Shown here piece after piece: positions 1 to 7,450 of a stretch of 22,401 nt of DNA. Source of the stretch: an uncultured Roseateles sp. (GTDB taxonomy: Bacteria > Pseudomonadota > Gammaproteobacteria > Burkholderiales > Burkholderiaceae); contig CAMPJJ010000092.1 in assembly GCA_946886855.1 (NCBI GenBank), positions 1 through 22,401 of the forward strand, written 5' to 3'. The number at the start of each line of letters is the position of its first letter. Within the stretch, counting starts at the first letter, position 1. Below the pieces are notes generated by a model that saw only the letters and a program-made list of their open reading frames with translations, was not told the DNA's origin and did no database searches. The translations under genes were made by a program, and so were the position numbers.

Positions 1-1030
1 CCAGCGCGATGCGCGCGGCGCCGGTCAGCGTGGCCAGGTCGATGATCAGCTCGGGTCTGGACTCGGTGGCGTAGGCCAGCGCGTCGCACAGGATCACGCG
101 GCCTTCGGCGTCGGTGTTGCCGATCTCGATGTGCAGGCCCGCGCGGGTCTTGATCACGTCGCCCGGTCGGTAGGCGTTGCCGCTGATCGAGTTCTCCACC
201 GCCGGGATCAGCACCTGCAGGCGCACCGGCAGCTTCAGCGCCATGATCAGCGTGGCCAGGCCCAGCGTGTTGGCCGCGCCGCCCATGTCCTTCTTCATCT
301 GGCGCATGCCGTCGGCGGGCTTGATGTCCAGGCCGCCGGTGTCGAAGCACACGCCCTTGCCGACCAGGGTCAGACGGGGGTGCTTGTCGCTGCCCCAGTT
401 CAGTTCGATCAGGCGGGGCGCGCGGGTGCTTGCGCGGCCGACGGCGTGGATCGCCGGGAAGTTCTTCTTCAGCAGGTCGTCGCCGACGATCTCCTTGAAC
501 TTCGCGCCGTGCTGCTTGCCGACGACGGCCGCGGCCTTCGACAGCTCTTCCGGGCCCATGTGCTCGGCGGGGGTGTTGACCAGATCGCGCACCGCGGTCA
601 TCGCGGTCGCGATCGCCAGCCCGCGCTGGCCGTCCGGGCTGCTCTTGATCAGCAACTGGGCCGGTTCGCGCTTGCGCGGCTTGTACAGGTCGAACTGGTA
701 GCAGCCCAGTTCCCAGGACATCGCGGCGGCCTCGTCCTGCAGCGGCAGGCCTTCCGGCGACAGGGTGTAGGCGCCTTCAGGCAGTGCGAGCGGCAGCGCC
801 GACAGCGCAAACGGGTGGGCGGCGTGGGCCACGCCGGCGAAGACCTGGGCGAGCTTGCCGTCCTCGCCCGGCACCAGGGCGAAGGTGTCCGGCGCGGCGG
901 AGAAGCCCAGCGTCGCCAGCCATTGCTGGGTGCGCTTGGGCAGCTTGGGCGCGAGGGCCTGGTAGGCGGCGCGATCGAGCGCCAGGATGGGCGTGGCACG
1001 AGCCACCGAGTTCTTGAATTGGACGTTCAT
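1..1030 (-). CDS. pepA: Leucyl aminopeptidase family protein (M17), C-terminus cut by window edge
   Basis: The first 343 residues of a cytosolic dinuclear-metal aminopeptidase that removes N-terminal residues (classically Leu) from peptides. The start at 1030 opens with MNVQFKNSVA; the frame runs unbroken to the window edge. The first ~130 residues are the variable N-terminal domain. The catalytic domain follows, with the metal-binding Lys225 and Asp230 in GKGVCFDTGG, Lys237 in DIKP, Asp248, and the M17 signature NTDAEGR at about 305-311 (Asp307, Glu309, Arg311). By family knowledge about 110-120 residues are missing beyond the edge. No clear Shine-Dalgarno sequence precedes the ATG. A -10-like AGAATG lies about 60 bp upstream. 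M17 membership is firm; whether this is the PepA orthologue or the shorter PepB-like paralogue is not decided here. Confidence 0.93.
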   Translation of the reverse strand, partial: MNVQFKNSVARATPILALDRAAYQALAPKLPKRTQQWLATLGFSAAPDTFALVPGEDGKLAQVFAGVAHAAHPFALSALPLALPEGAYTLSPEGLPLQDEAAAMSWELGCYQFDLYKPRKREPAQLLIKSSPDGQRGLAIATAMTAVRDLVNTPAEHMGPEELSKAAAVVGKQHGAKFKEIVGDDLLKKNFPAIHAVGRASTRAPRLIELNWGSDKHPRLTLVGKGVCFDTGGLDIKPADGMRQMKKDMGGAANTLGLATLIMALKLPVRLQVLIPAVENSISGNAYRPGDVIKTRAGLHIEIGNTDAEGRVILCDALAYATESRPELIIDLATLTGAARIAL

Positions 1031-1160
1031 CGATGCACCGGCCTGCCGCGGGTCGCGCGGACAGCCGACCTTGGGGTTGGCGGTGAGCCATTCTCGCTCG
1101 CCGCCCCTCTGAAGGTGGAGGCTCGGCGCTGTTCGGGAGTGTGCTGCCGACGAGCGTCGC

Positions 1161-1193
1161 CCTCACCCCCACCCGAAAGCATCGGGGGCGAGG
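1161..1193 (-). repeat. GC-rich hairpin downstream of the thioredoxin-like gene
   Basis: CCTCACCCCC (1161-1170) and GGGGGCGAGG (1184-1193) pair over 10 bp, with one G-U pair in the leftward transcript. The loop is 13 nt. It lies 7 bp past the stop of the leftward gene ending at 1200. No T-tract follows, so it is either a non-canonical terminator or a REP-like dispersed palindrome. Confidence 0.5.
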
Positions 1194-1199
1194 AAGCGC

Positions 1200-1610
1200 T
1201 CAGCAGGACTGTCGCAGACGCGACAGCAGCGACTGCGCCGCCGCCGTCGTGCCGGGCGGCGCGTTGGGGCTGGCGGCGGACATCGCCGGGTTGTCCTGCG
1301 CCGCCTGGATCAGGCGCTGGGCCGCGGCCGGCCCGGGCAGCACCGGCCCGATGAAGCACACCCGCTCACCCTGCCCGATCAGCAGCGTCGGGAAGGTCTC
1401 GACCTCCAGATCGTCGACCAGCTCCGAGTCGTCCTCGATGTCCACCCACAGGAAGCGGGCGCCGGGGTGCTGCTGGCGCAGCGTGGCGAAGTCGTCCCGA
1501 TACGTGTCGCAGGTCCGGCACCAGGCGGCGCACAGGCAGGCGACCAGCAGGTCGGACGACCCCTCGGAGGCGGGCGCCGGCACCGGCGAGGAAGAGGAAA
1601 CGGCGGACAT
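1200..1610 (-). CDS. Thioredoxin-fold protein with CRTC active site
   Basis: 136 residues. It carries a thioredoxin-type redox motif WCRTC (Cys31, Cys34) and the matching cis-proline loop in ETFPTLLI (Pro74), so a thiol-disulfide oxidoreductase fold is well supported. The N-terminal ~19 residues are Ser/Pro/Ala-rich with no convincing signal peptide or membrane helix, which suggests a cytoplasmic protein. A C-terminal tail after residue ~105 is Ala/Pro-rich and ends in Cys. The dipeptide between the cysteines (RT) differs from the GP of classical thioredoxin, so substrate and redox potential may differ. The start at 1610 gives the usual domain length; longer in-frame readings upstream enter low-complexity, non-conserved sequence. 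No partner gene for a disulfide pathway is adjacent. Confidence 0.85.
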   Translation of the reverse strand: MSAVSSSSPVPAPASEGSSDLLVACLCAAWCRTCDTYRDDFATLRQQHPGARFLWVDIEDDSELVDDLEVETFPTLLIGQGERVCFIGPVLPGPAAAQRLIQAAQDNPAMSAASPNAPPGTTAAAQSLLSRLRQSC

Positions 1611-1665
1611 GGGGTCGGAGCTTAGCCGAGTTGCTCCCGGTGCCAATATGTTCGCAATACGTCCA

Positions 1666-1684
1666 AGGCACCGTCCTGGTGCCT
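1666..1684. promoter_or_regulatory. Inverted repeat in the divergent intergenic region
   Basis: AGGCACC (1666-1672) and GGTGCCT (1678-1684) form a perfect 7-bp inverted repeat with a 5-nt spacer. It sits between the leftward thioredoxin-like gene and the rightward small ORF, so it could be an operator. An 8-bp direct repeat AAGCGGTC occurs at 1768-1775 and 1781-1788. No regulator can be assigned. Confidence 0.3.
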
Positions 1685-1832
1685 GGCGGGTGACGATGGC
1701 GCGAGCTTTGTTCAGATTTGTGAGCAGGCTGTCAACGGCCTCCCGACGGCCTGCGTTAGCTGGCACAAAGCGGTCATTGCAAGCGGTCTTCCCCCCGCGA
1801 CACGCCGCTGAAAGCCAAGAAGGTCCCCGACC

Positions 1833-1997
1833 ATGATGAAGTCCCAAACCCGCACCGAATCCCAGCCGCGCCGCCTCCCGATGCCGGAACTGGCGCAGCA
1901 CGACAAGGGCCGCAAGCACGAGGCCTTTGAAGTCGCCAGCCTCGGCTGCGACCGCCGCAGCGTCGCGCGCGCCCTGCGCTTCGACCGCAAGCGCTGA
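1833..1997 (+). CDS. Small basic hypothetical protein (54 aa)
   Basis: A short ORF, MMKSQTRTESQPRRLPMPEL and onward, ending ALRFDRKR, with an AAGAAGG Shine-Dalgarno-like stretch about 10 bp before the first ATG. The protein is rich in Arg, Lys and His and has no membrane segment or cysteine pair (a single Cys). It fills an otherwise empty interval and ends 81 bp before the convergent helicase gene. I do not recognise the family. The ribosome binding site and the strong third-position GC support a real gene; short length and lack of a recognised domain are against. A nucleic-acid-binding or ribosome-associated role would be a guess from charge alone. Confidence 0.5.
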   Translation: MMKSQTRTESQPRRLPMPELAQHDKGRKHEAFEVASLGCDRRSVARALRFDRKR

Positions 1998-2009
1998 TTC
2001 CGGGCGCCG

Positions 2010-2032
2010 GGCCGCCCCGAGTCCGGGCGGCC
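2010..2032. terminator. Possible bidirectional terminator hairpin
   Basis: GGCCGCCC (2010-2017) and GGGCGGCC (2025-2032) form a perfect 8-bp stem around a 7-nt loop. It lies between two convergent genes, 13 bp after the stop of the small ORF and 47 bp after the stop of the helicase frame. No T-run follows on either strand, so termination is inferred only from position and stem strength. Confidence 0.35.
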
Positions 2033-2078
2033 GCCTTCGCCCGCCAGGCGCCCCAAGCGCGCCAGCGCCCTTGCGCCG

Positions 2079-4408
2079 TCAGTCCTCGTCGTCCGGGGAC
2101 TGCAACGGCGCCAGCAGCCGGTCGATCTCGTCGGCGCTGAACTTCTGCAGACGCTCTCCCCCGTCCCGGCCCAGCAGACCGTCCGCCAGCGCCCGCTTGC
2201 GGGCCTGCAGCTCGAGCATCCGCTCCTCGATCGAGCCCTCGATCGCCAGCTGATGGACGAAGACCGGCCGGGTCTGTCCGATCCGGTGCGCCCGGGCATG
2301 GGCCTGCGCGTCGACCGCGGGGTTCCACCACGGGTCCACCTGGATGACGGTGTCCGCCGCCGTCAGCGTCAGTCCCACGCCGCCGGCCTTCAGGCTGACC
2401 AGCATCAGCGGCGCCTCGCCCGCCTGGAAGCGCCGGACCACCTCGCCCCGCTTGCCCTCCGGCGTCTCGCCGGTCAGCGTCATCAGCGGGATCCGCAGCG
2501 CGGCCATCGCGTCCTCGATCAAGGCCAGCATGCCGGTGAACTGGGAAAAGATCAGGATCGTCCGCCCCTGGGCGATCATTTCGGGCACCTTCTCCTGGAT
2601 CCATGTCAGCTTGGCCGCTTCCATTCCCGGAGGGAGCGCGATGCCCGGCACCAGGCGCGGGTCGCAGCAGACCTGGCGCAGCTTCAGCATCGCGTCCAGC
2701 ACCGACATCAAGCCGGTGCCGAAGATCTCCGAGTCCTTCAACAGCCGCCGCACGAGGTGGTCGGCGCCGATCCGGACGCTCTCGTACAGCTGGCGCTGAC
2801 GCCCCTGCAAGGGGATGCGCTGGGTGAGGACGGTCATCGGCGGAAGGTCCTTGGCGACTTCCTCCTTCAGGCGCCTGAGGATGAAGGGCCGGACGCGGGA
2901 GGCCAGCTCCCGCGCGCGCCGCGCGTCGCCGGTCTGTTCGATCGGCTTGCGCCAATGCCGCGCGAAGGAGCGCGCCTCGCCGAGGTAGCCCGGCATCAGG
3001 AAATCGAACTGGGTCCAGAGCTCGCCGAGGTGTTCTCCAGCGGCGTGCCGGTGAGCACCAGGCGCTGGTTCGCCTTTAGCCGGCGCAGCGCCCGCGCCGC
3101 CCGCGAGCGGGGGTTCTTTACCGCCTGCGCCTCGTCCAGCACGAGGACAGAGAATGTCGGCTTCGAGAGGGCGCGCACCTCGCGCCACGCGAGGCCGTAG
3201 CTGCACAGCAGCAGGTCGATGTCGCCGAGGCGCTTCATCACCTGCGCGCGCTCGGCCGGATCGGACAAGGTTGCCACCCGCAGATCGGGCGCGACCCGCG
3301 CGGCCTCCTGCGTCCAGTTGAAGATCAGGGAGGTCGGCGCGACGACCAGCGCCGGCGAGCTCAACCGCCCGGCCTGCTTCTCGACCATCAGATGCGCCAG
3401 CGCCTGCGCGGTCTTGCCCAGGCCCATGTCGTCGGCCAGGATGCCGCCGAGTTCCTGGCGCGCCAGATACTGGAGCCAGGCCAGGCCCTGCAGCTGATAG
3501 GGGCGTAGCGTGATGCCCAGCCCTTCGGGCGCGGTTGACGCCGGCGGCGGGCCGGCGTCACGCAGACGCTCCCACATCGTGCGCAGCTCGTCGGCGCCGT
3601 AGACCTGCCAGCGGCTGTCCGGCATGTCGAGCGCCGCCAGTCGCGCCGCCTCCCACGAGCTGAGCTTGACCGGTCCGCGCCGTGAGCGCTGCGCGACCAG
3701 GACGTCCAGCAGGTTGAGCATCAGGCGCTTCAGCGGCGCCGCCGTCGAATGCAACCGCCGGCCGCCGGGCGCCTTCAGGCTGATGATGGCGTCGTCGGCT
3801 ATGCCGGCGATCGCGTCGGCGTAGAGCCAGCGCCTGTCCTTGCGCAACAGGTCCCAGATCATCGGCGCGAGGTCGACGCGCTGACCTTGCACCGTCACGC
3901 CCAGGCTCAGCATCCACGAGCCCTTGCGGCGCGAGAGCGCCAAGGTCGGCAGGCGGTCACCGGTGCCGGGCGCGATGGCGGTCTGGACGTCGACCGGCTC
4001 CTCGTCCTCCGGCTGGATCTCCAGCGACCACGCGTCGATCGCAACGCTGTGGTGGGCGAAGCCGGGCAGGACGTCGACCTCCCAGCCGAGCTGCCGCAGC
4101 CGGGGCACCTCGTCGGCGGCGAAGTCGGGGAACAGGTCTTCCTGCTCCAGCGTCCAGCACGGGGTCAGGCCTCGCCCGAAGGACGCGTCACGCCACTGCA
4201 GCATCTCGACGTCCACCGGGTGCAGCGGCAACGCCTGCCATTGCTCGAGCGCCGCCGGATCCGCCGGCCAGCGCGCCAGCCGCAGCAGTGACACGCGATC
4301 GCCGCGCGGCCCCAGCTTCCCGTGCGGCCGCAGGCCGAGCAGCCCGTCACCGCGGTTCAGCGTCTGCAGGATCAGTTTCGGGGGGAGCGGGGAAGGCGGC
4401 GCGGTCAT
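2079..4408 (-). pseudogene. SNF2-family DEAD/DEAH helicase, frame broken by a 1-nt deletion near 3032
   Basis: An ATP-dependent SNF2/Rad54-like DNA translocase of about 776 residues if the frame is restored. The N-terminal ~295 residues are an uncharacterised region. The helicase motifs are in order: I DDMGLGKT (~326), Ia VVAPTSLIFNW, II DEAQ (~425), III LTGTPLEN (~452), then in the second frame the C-lobe with ILIFSQFTGM, LVSLKAGGVGLTLT and the motif VI-like AHRIGQTRPV. The frame changes exactly after LTGTPLEN: the first frame (4408-2996) runs 11 more codons to a stop, while HLGELWTQFDFLMPG continues in the other frame down to 2079. One missing C at 3032 (AACCAC read as AACAC) explains it. 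As read, the product is a 470-residue protein without the second RecA lobe and probably inactive. A sequencing or assembly error is an equally good explanation. Many bacterial relatives carry an N-terminal SWIM zinc finger; none is seen here. A GACAAT box lies just upstream of the start. Confidence 0.85.
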
Positions 4409-4494
4409 CGGGGAGTCATTGTCGACGCCCCGACGACCTGCCGGATCAAGCCGCCGGATCGAGTTGCCGCCGCGCTTCGGCCCAGCCCAGCCGC

Positions 4495-5682
4495 TCAACC
4501 TTCCTTGCTGTCCTTGGGCGCCTTGCCGTCCTTGGGCGTGCGCGGCTTGGGCAGACCCGTCTTCGCGTAGTCCGCCGGCACGCGCATCAGCGCGGCCTCG
4601 GGTTCGGCGCGGCGGATGTTGCGCAGCTGGTAGTTCTGTTCGCCGCTGCGCGGATCCTTGGTCTGGGTGCTGACGGTCACCTTCAGGTCGGGCGACGTCC
4701 ACACCTCGCGCGAGATCACGATCGGCTTCTCATTGCCGACTTTGCCTGCGGGGATGGTGCGCGTCGCGCGGCTGCCGGTGACCTTGAGCCCGTCGATCTC
4801 CTTGGGCGGCAGGTTGTCCGGCTGCGCATCCTGTCCGTTGAGCTGGCCGTTGAGGATCATCGGCTCGATGCGCATCGCCACGGCCGGCGGCAGCGGCGAC
4901 ATCGGCGCCAGCGGGCCCAGGGAACCCGGCGGCGTCTCGACGCGGATGACGCGGACCTCCTGGCTGCTGTCGCCCGGGGCGATCACGACCGGCGTCGCGA
5001 TGCGCGTGTGGACCTGAACCGTCGGCGCCGCTGGTGCCGCCGGCGCGGCCGGCGGCTTCGGCGCCTCGACGCGCTGCGCCGTCTCGCCCGGGCCGAAGCT
5101 CTCGCGCGCCCAGTCGCGCATCCGTCGACCGTACTCGCGCATCTTGTCGTTGTAGTCCCGCATCTTGTCCTGGTACTCGCGCATGCGTTCGCCGTACTCG
5201 CGCTGGGCCTCGGCGTCCACGCGCCCGCCGCCGAGATAACGCGCGGTCTTGCGTTCGGGATCCAGCAGCCAGTTCTCGCCGCTGACGGCGTCGCGGAGAT
5301 AGACCACCTTGCGCCCCTGGCGTTCGACTTCCTGGCGCGTCCGGCCTTCGCCGTCGCGGCACAGCTGGCTGGTCTGCTGATGGACGATGCGATTGCCGTC
5401 GGCCAGCGGCTGGACGGTTTCATGCACAGCCTGGGCGCAATACGGCGCCCCCTTGACGACGCGTTCCGCGCTGAGGATGTGCATCGCGACGCCGGATTCG
5501 GCGATCAGTTCGGCGACGTCGGGCACCGGCGGAACCGGCGGGACGGGCGGCACCACGGCGGGCATCACGGGCGGCGCGGGAGGCGCCGGCCGGGCGTCCG
5601 GCTCCGGCGACGCATGGGCGGGCTGGGCCTGGACCGCGATCGTGGCGAGCGCCAGGGCGAGGGTGGTGAGGGAAGTCTTCAT
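4495..5682 (-). CDS. Exported protein of an ECF sigma operon, two conserved blocks split by heptad repeats
   Basis: 395 residues. The start at 5682 has a well-placed GGAG six bases upstream. Residues 1-25 are a typical Sec signal peptide (AHA-like cleavage near 24), followed by a Pro/Val/Ala-rich linker (about 30-54) with PPV repeats. Block A (about 62-150) contains LADGNRI, CRDGEGRTRQE and LLDPERKTARYL. Residues 163-190 are four consecutive heptads of the form Y-x-x-[RK]-M-R-[ED]. A Pro/Ala linker follows (208-220), then block B with IDGLKVTGSRATRTIPAG, VWTSPDLKV, DPRSGEQNYQLRNI and VPADY near the C-terminus. From memory, blocks A and B resemble the two halves of uncharacterised secreted proteins common in Acidobacteria; that is recollection, not a search. 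The gene follows the anti-sigma gene by 93 bp, so it is probably part of the sigma operon or its target. The C-terminal tail is Lys-rich. Function unknown. Confidence 0.8.
   Translation of the reverse strand: MKTSLTTLALALATIAVQAQPAHASPEPDARPAPPAPPVMPAVVPPVPPVPPVPDVAELIAESGVAMHILSAERVVKGAPYCAQAVHETVQPLADGNRIVHQQTSQLCRDGEGRTRQEVERQGRKVVYLRDAVSGENWLLDPERKTARYLGGGRVDAEAQREYGERMREYQDKMRDYNDKMREYGRRMRDWARESFGPGETAQRVEAPKPPAAPAAPAAPTVQVHTRIATPVVIAPGDSSQEVRVIRVETPPGSLGPLAPMSPLPPAVAMRIEPMILNGQLNGQDAQPDNLPPKEIDGLKVTGSRATRTIPAGKVGNEKPIVISREVWTSPDLKVTVSTQTKDPRSGEQNYQLRNIRRAEPEAALMRVPADYAKTGLPKPRTPKDGKAPKDSKEG
5113..5196 (-). repeat. Four in-frame 21-nt repeats encoding heptads
   Basis: This segment encodes YGERMRE, YQDKMRD, YNDKMRE and YGRRMRD back to back (residues 163-190 of the exported protein). 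The 7-residue period with Tyr and Met at fixed positions suggests an amphipathic, charged helix. The DNA copies are diverged, which points to selection on the protein pattern rather than a recent expansion. Confidence 0.75.
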
Positions 5683-5775
5683 GGCGGTCTCCAGGGAGGG
5701 AAACGGGTCGTTGTTCAAAGGTGCGGCGAGGGAATCGGGGAGTCGCGGGGCTGTGGATCGGCGGTTTCGGATCGA

Positions 5776-6279
5776 TCAGGGCATGACCCGCATCGCGAGC
5801 ACATCGCCCGAGGCGTGCACCAGCAATTCGGCGCGCACCGGCGCGGCCGCGTCGGCGGGGTCGTAGGGCAGGCCCAGCAAGGCCAGGCGCTCGCGCGGCA
5901 CCTCCGCAGGCACCAGCCAGGCGTTGCCGGTCCCGGCCTTCTCGAACGCGGCCCAGCGGTCGGCGGACACGAGCACGATGAAACCGCTGCCCGGATTGCC
6001 CATGACGGTGGCGCCCGATTCGCCCGGTGGCGCGGAACCGAGCAGCCAGACGCAGGCGACCAGCACGGAGGCGCACAGCGCCGGGCCGGCGAGCGCCCAT
6101 CTCCAGCGGCCGGCCCGGGCGGCCTTCTGGCGGGCGGCGAACTGTTGGCGCATCGCCCCCAGCACGGCGTCGTCGCGCTCGAAGGGCGGCGTGCGCTGGC
6201 GCAGGTCCTGGGCCATGGCCCACAGCCAGTCGGCCAGGCGTGCGGTGCGGGGCGGTGAGGTGTCGGTGGTCTTCATCAT
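5776..6279 (-). CDS. Membrane-anchored anti-sigma factor (inferred)
   Basis: 167 residues with one central transmembrane helix (about 60-82, WALAGPALCASVLVACVWLL) and an N-in topology. The cytoplasmic N-terminal ~58 residues would bind the sigma factor. The periplasmic C-terminal ~85 residues (GFIVLVSADRW, then ALLGLPYDPADAAAPVRAEL, then SGDVLAMRVMP) would sense the signal. The zinc-binding HxxxCxxC motif of ZAS anti-sigma factors is absent. The role is inferred mainly from context: its first ATG overlaps the stop codon of the sigma gene in an ATGA arrangement, which implies translational coupling and matched amounts of the two proteins. A second ATG follows immediately. The periplasmic part resembles the C-terminal region of RskA-type anti-sigma proteins only loosely. 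Confidence 0.75.
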   Translation of the reverse strand: MMKTTDTSPPRTARLADWLWAMAQDLRQRTPPFERDDAVLGAMRQQFAARQKAARAGRWRWALAGPALCASVLVACVWLLGSAPPGESGATVMGNPGSGFIVLVSADRWAAFEKAGTGNAWLVPAEVPRERLALLGLPYDPADAAAPVRAELLVHASGDVLAMRVMP

Positions 6280-6959
6280 GCGGACTTCGATGAACGTTCG
6301 ATCGTGTCCGCCGCGGCGGACGACAGGGGCCGGGACTCGTCCTGCAAGGCGGCCAGCAGGCGCGCCCGACCCCGATGAAGCCGGGTGCGCAGCGTGTTGA
6401 GCTCCACGCCGGCGATGCGGGCCGCCTCGGCGTAGGGCCGCTCCTGCAGATCGACGAGCACGATGGCCTCGCGGAAGGTCCAGGGCAGGGTCTGCAAGGC
6501 CGCCCACACGCGCGCCTGGTCCTGGGCCCGGACCAGCTGCTGTTCCGGCGCATCGGCGGGGTCGTGGCGGGCGTCTTCCGCGTCCTCGTCGTGGGCCACC
6601 GGCAGGTCCCGCCAGCGCGCCAGCAGGTGATGCCGCGCCATGCCGGCGAGGTAGGCACCGAGGGGACCTCTGCCCGCGTCCCAGCCTTCGGGCCGGCCGG
6701 CGAATTGCACGAAGGCCTCCTGCATCGCGTCCGCCGCCCAGTCGGACTGGCCGCACAGCGCCAGGGCGTAGCGGAAGACGCCGGACGATTCACTGCGGTA
6801 CAGCGGTTCCAGCGCGCTCGCGTCGCCCTGGCGCAGCCGGCGCACCAGCGCTTCGCTGGCGGCGACATGAGAGGGCGGCGGGTCACGCTCGCTCCCGGCC
6901 GGGGGGCCGGCGGCGGGGTCGGGGCGGGCGCGTCCAGCCAGGCGGGTCCAGAAGCTCAT
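6276..6959 (-). CDS. RNA polymerase ECF sigma factor (sigma-70 family)
   Basis: 227 residues from the start at 6959. Sigma region 2 spans about 45-112, including DAMQEAFVQFA and GAYLAGMARHHLLARWRD, the -10 recognition and core-binding part. Region 4 spans about 148-203, with LPWTFREAIVLVDLQERPYAEAARIAGVELNTLRTRLHRGR-type helix-turn-helix for -35 recognition. The two are joined by an acidic linker. No sigma region 1 or 3 is present, which is the ECF layout. The N-terminal ~30 residues are Pro/Arg-rich and dispensable-looking. An in-frame ATG at 7049 would add 30 residues, but it lies upstream of a possible ECF-like promoter and its residues look non-conserved, so 6959 is preferred. The next gene downstream is a membrane anti-sigma factor, so the sigma factor is probably held inactive at the membrane. 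Confidence 0.92.
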   Translation of the reverse strand: MSFWTRLAGRARPDPAAGPPAGSERDPPPSHVAASEALVRRLRQGDASALEPLYRSESSGVFRYALALCGQSDWAADAMQEAFVQFAGRPEGWDAGRGPLGAYLAGMARHHLLARWRDLPVAHDEDAEDARHDPADAPEQQLVRAQDQARVWAALQTLPWTFREAIVLVDLQERPYAEAARIAGVELNTLRTRLHRGRARLLAALQDESRPLSSAAADTIERSSKSA

Positions 6960-6998
6960 CGGGCGTGCGGCGTGCGTTGCGTGGTGGGGATGTTGAAC

Positions 6999-7027
6999 GT
7001 ATTGCGCGGGCGGCTCGAAAAGTTCCC
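6999..7027 (-). promoter_or_regulatory. Possible autoregulatory ECF-type promoter of the sigma operon
   Basis: On the leftward strand GGGAACTTTT (7027-7018) matches the GGAACTT -35 element typical of RpoE-like ECF sigma factors. CAATAC (7004-6999) or the overlapping ACGTTC lies where a -10 element would be, though the spacing is not ideal and the -10 match is weak. Its position ends about 40 bp before the preferred sigma start. Confidence 0.3.
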
Positions 7028-7049
7028 GGCTCGCACACAGGAATTTCAT

Positions 7050-7398
7050 CCCCCGATGCGCGGCGGCGCTTCTGCTTCTGCCCGCCCCCTTGTTTCAGGG
7101 GAATGACACCGCCACGCCACACCGGGCGGCCCTCGCCCGGGGAGCGAGAACAGTGCACCGTGCGATGTTCGCAAATCGTTTTCGATGGGGCCATTTCACG
7201 CAAGTGAGCGCCGGCCAACCGTTCCATCTTGGTGCATCCGCCAAGTGAAAACCCCAAGTGCGTGCACGGAGGCCGGGTCCTAGCATCCACCCCACTCGAC
7301 GCGACACCCGTCCCGCGCCGGCGACAAGCCGGCACCAAGGGGGTTGCCTACGGGGGCTGAGGAGACAAAACAGATCAGACCAATTCGAACGAACAACA
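7050..7398. other. Non-coding interval between sigma operon and permease gene
   Basis: No credible gene is seen here. It contains three CAAGTG boxes (7201-7206, 7242-7247, 7255-7260), two GTGCAC palindromes (7153-7158, 7262-7267), a TAGCAT -10-like box near 7281, and a hairpin of two GCCGGC copies (7317-7322 and 7328-7333) around GACAA. These would fit a promoter and 5' leader for the rightward permease gene or a small RNA, but no element is decisive. Confidence 0.4.
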
Positions 7399-7411
7399 GT
7401 GACACTGTCAC
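7399..7411. promoter_or_regulatory. Perfect palindrome, operator-like
   Basis: GTGACA (7399-7404), a single central C, then TGTCAC (7406-7411). This 6-1-6 perfect dyad lies only 7 bp before the terminator-like hairpin. It could be a repressor site or an RNA hairpin in the same leader. The sequence CAATTCG flanks the area as a direct repeat (7381-7387 and 7411-7417). Confidence 0.35.
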
Positions 7412-7417
7412 AATTCG

Positions 7418-7450
7418 CGGGCACCTGGATCAGGTGCCCGTTTTGTTTTC
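7418..7450 (+). terminator. Intrinsic terminator or attenuator hairpin upstream of the permease gene
   Basis: CGGGCACCTG (7418-7427) and CAGGTGCCCG (7431-7440) form a perfect 10-bp stem with a GAT loop. TTTTGTTTT follows directly. This is the best intrinsic terminator in the window. It lies 81 bp before the permease start and points rightward with no coding gene in front of it. It must therefore end either a small non-coding RNA or a leader of the permease transcript (attenuation). Confidence 0.75.

Noticed and set aside
2996..3206. Programmed ribosomal frameshift in the helicase
   Set aside because: No slippery heptamer or downstream stimulatory structure is obvious at the AACAC site; a simple deletion or read error is more economical.
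4288..6258. A 656-residue rightward open frame over the sigma operon
   Set aside because: It runs antisense to three recognisable genes, is Arg/His/Gly-rich without any domain, and is a high-GC shadow.
6960..7049. Longer sigma factor starting at 7049
   Set aside because: The extra 30 residues look non-conserved and would overlap the ECF-like promoter box; 6959 gives the ordinary ECF layout.
7317..7345. Sigma-54 promoter (GGCAC ... TTGC)
   Set aside because: The distance between GG and GC is 13 instead of 10 bases, so the -24/-12 spacing fails.
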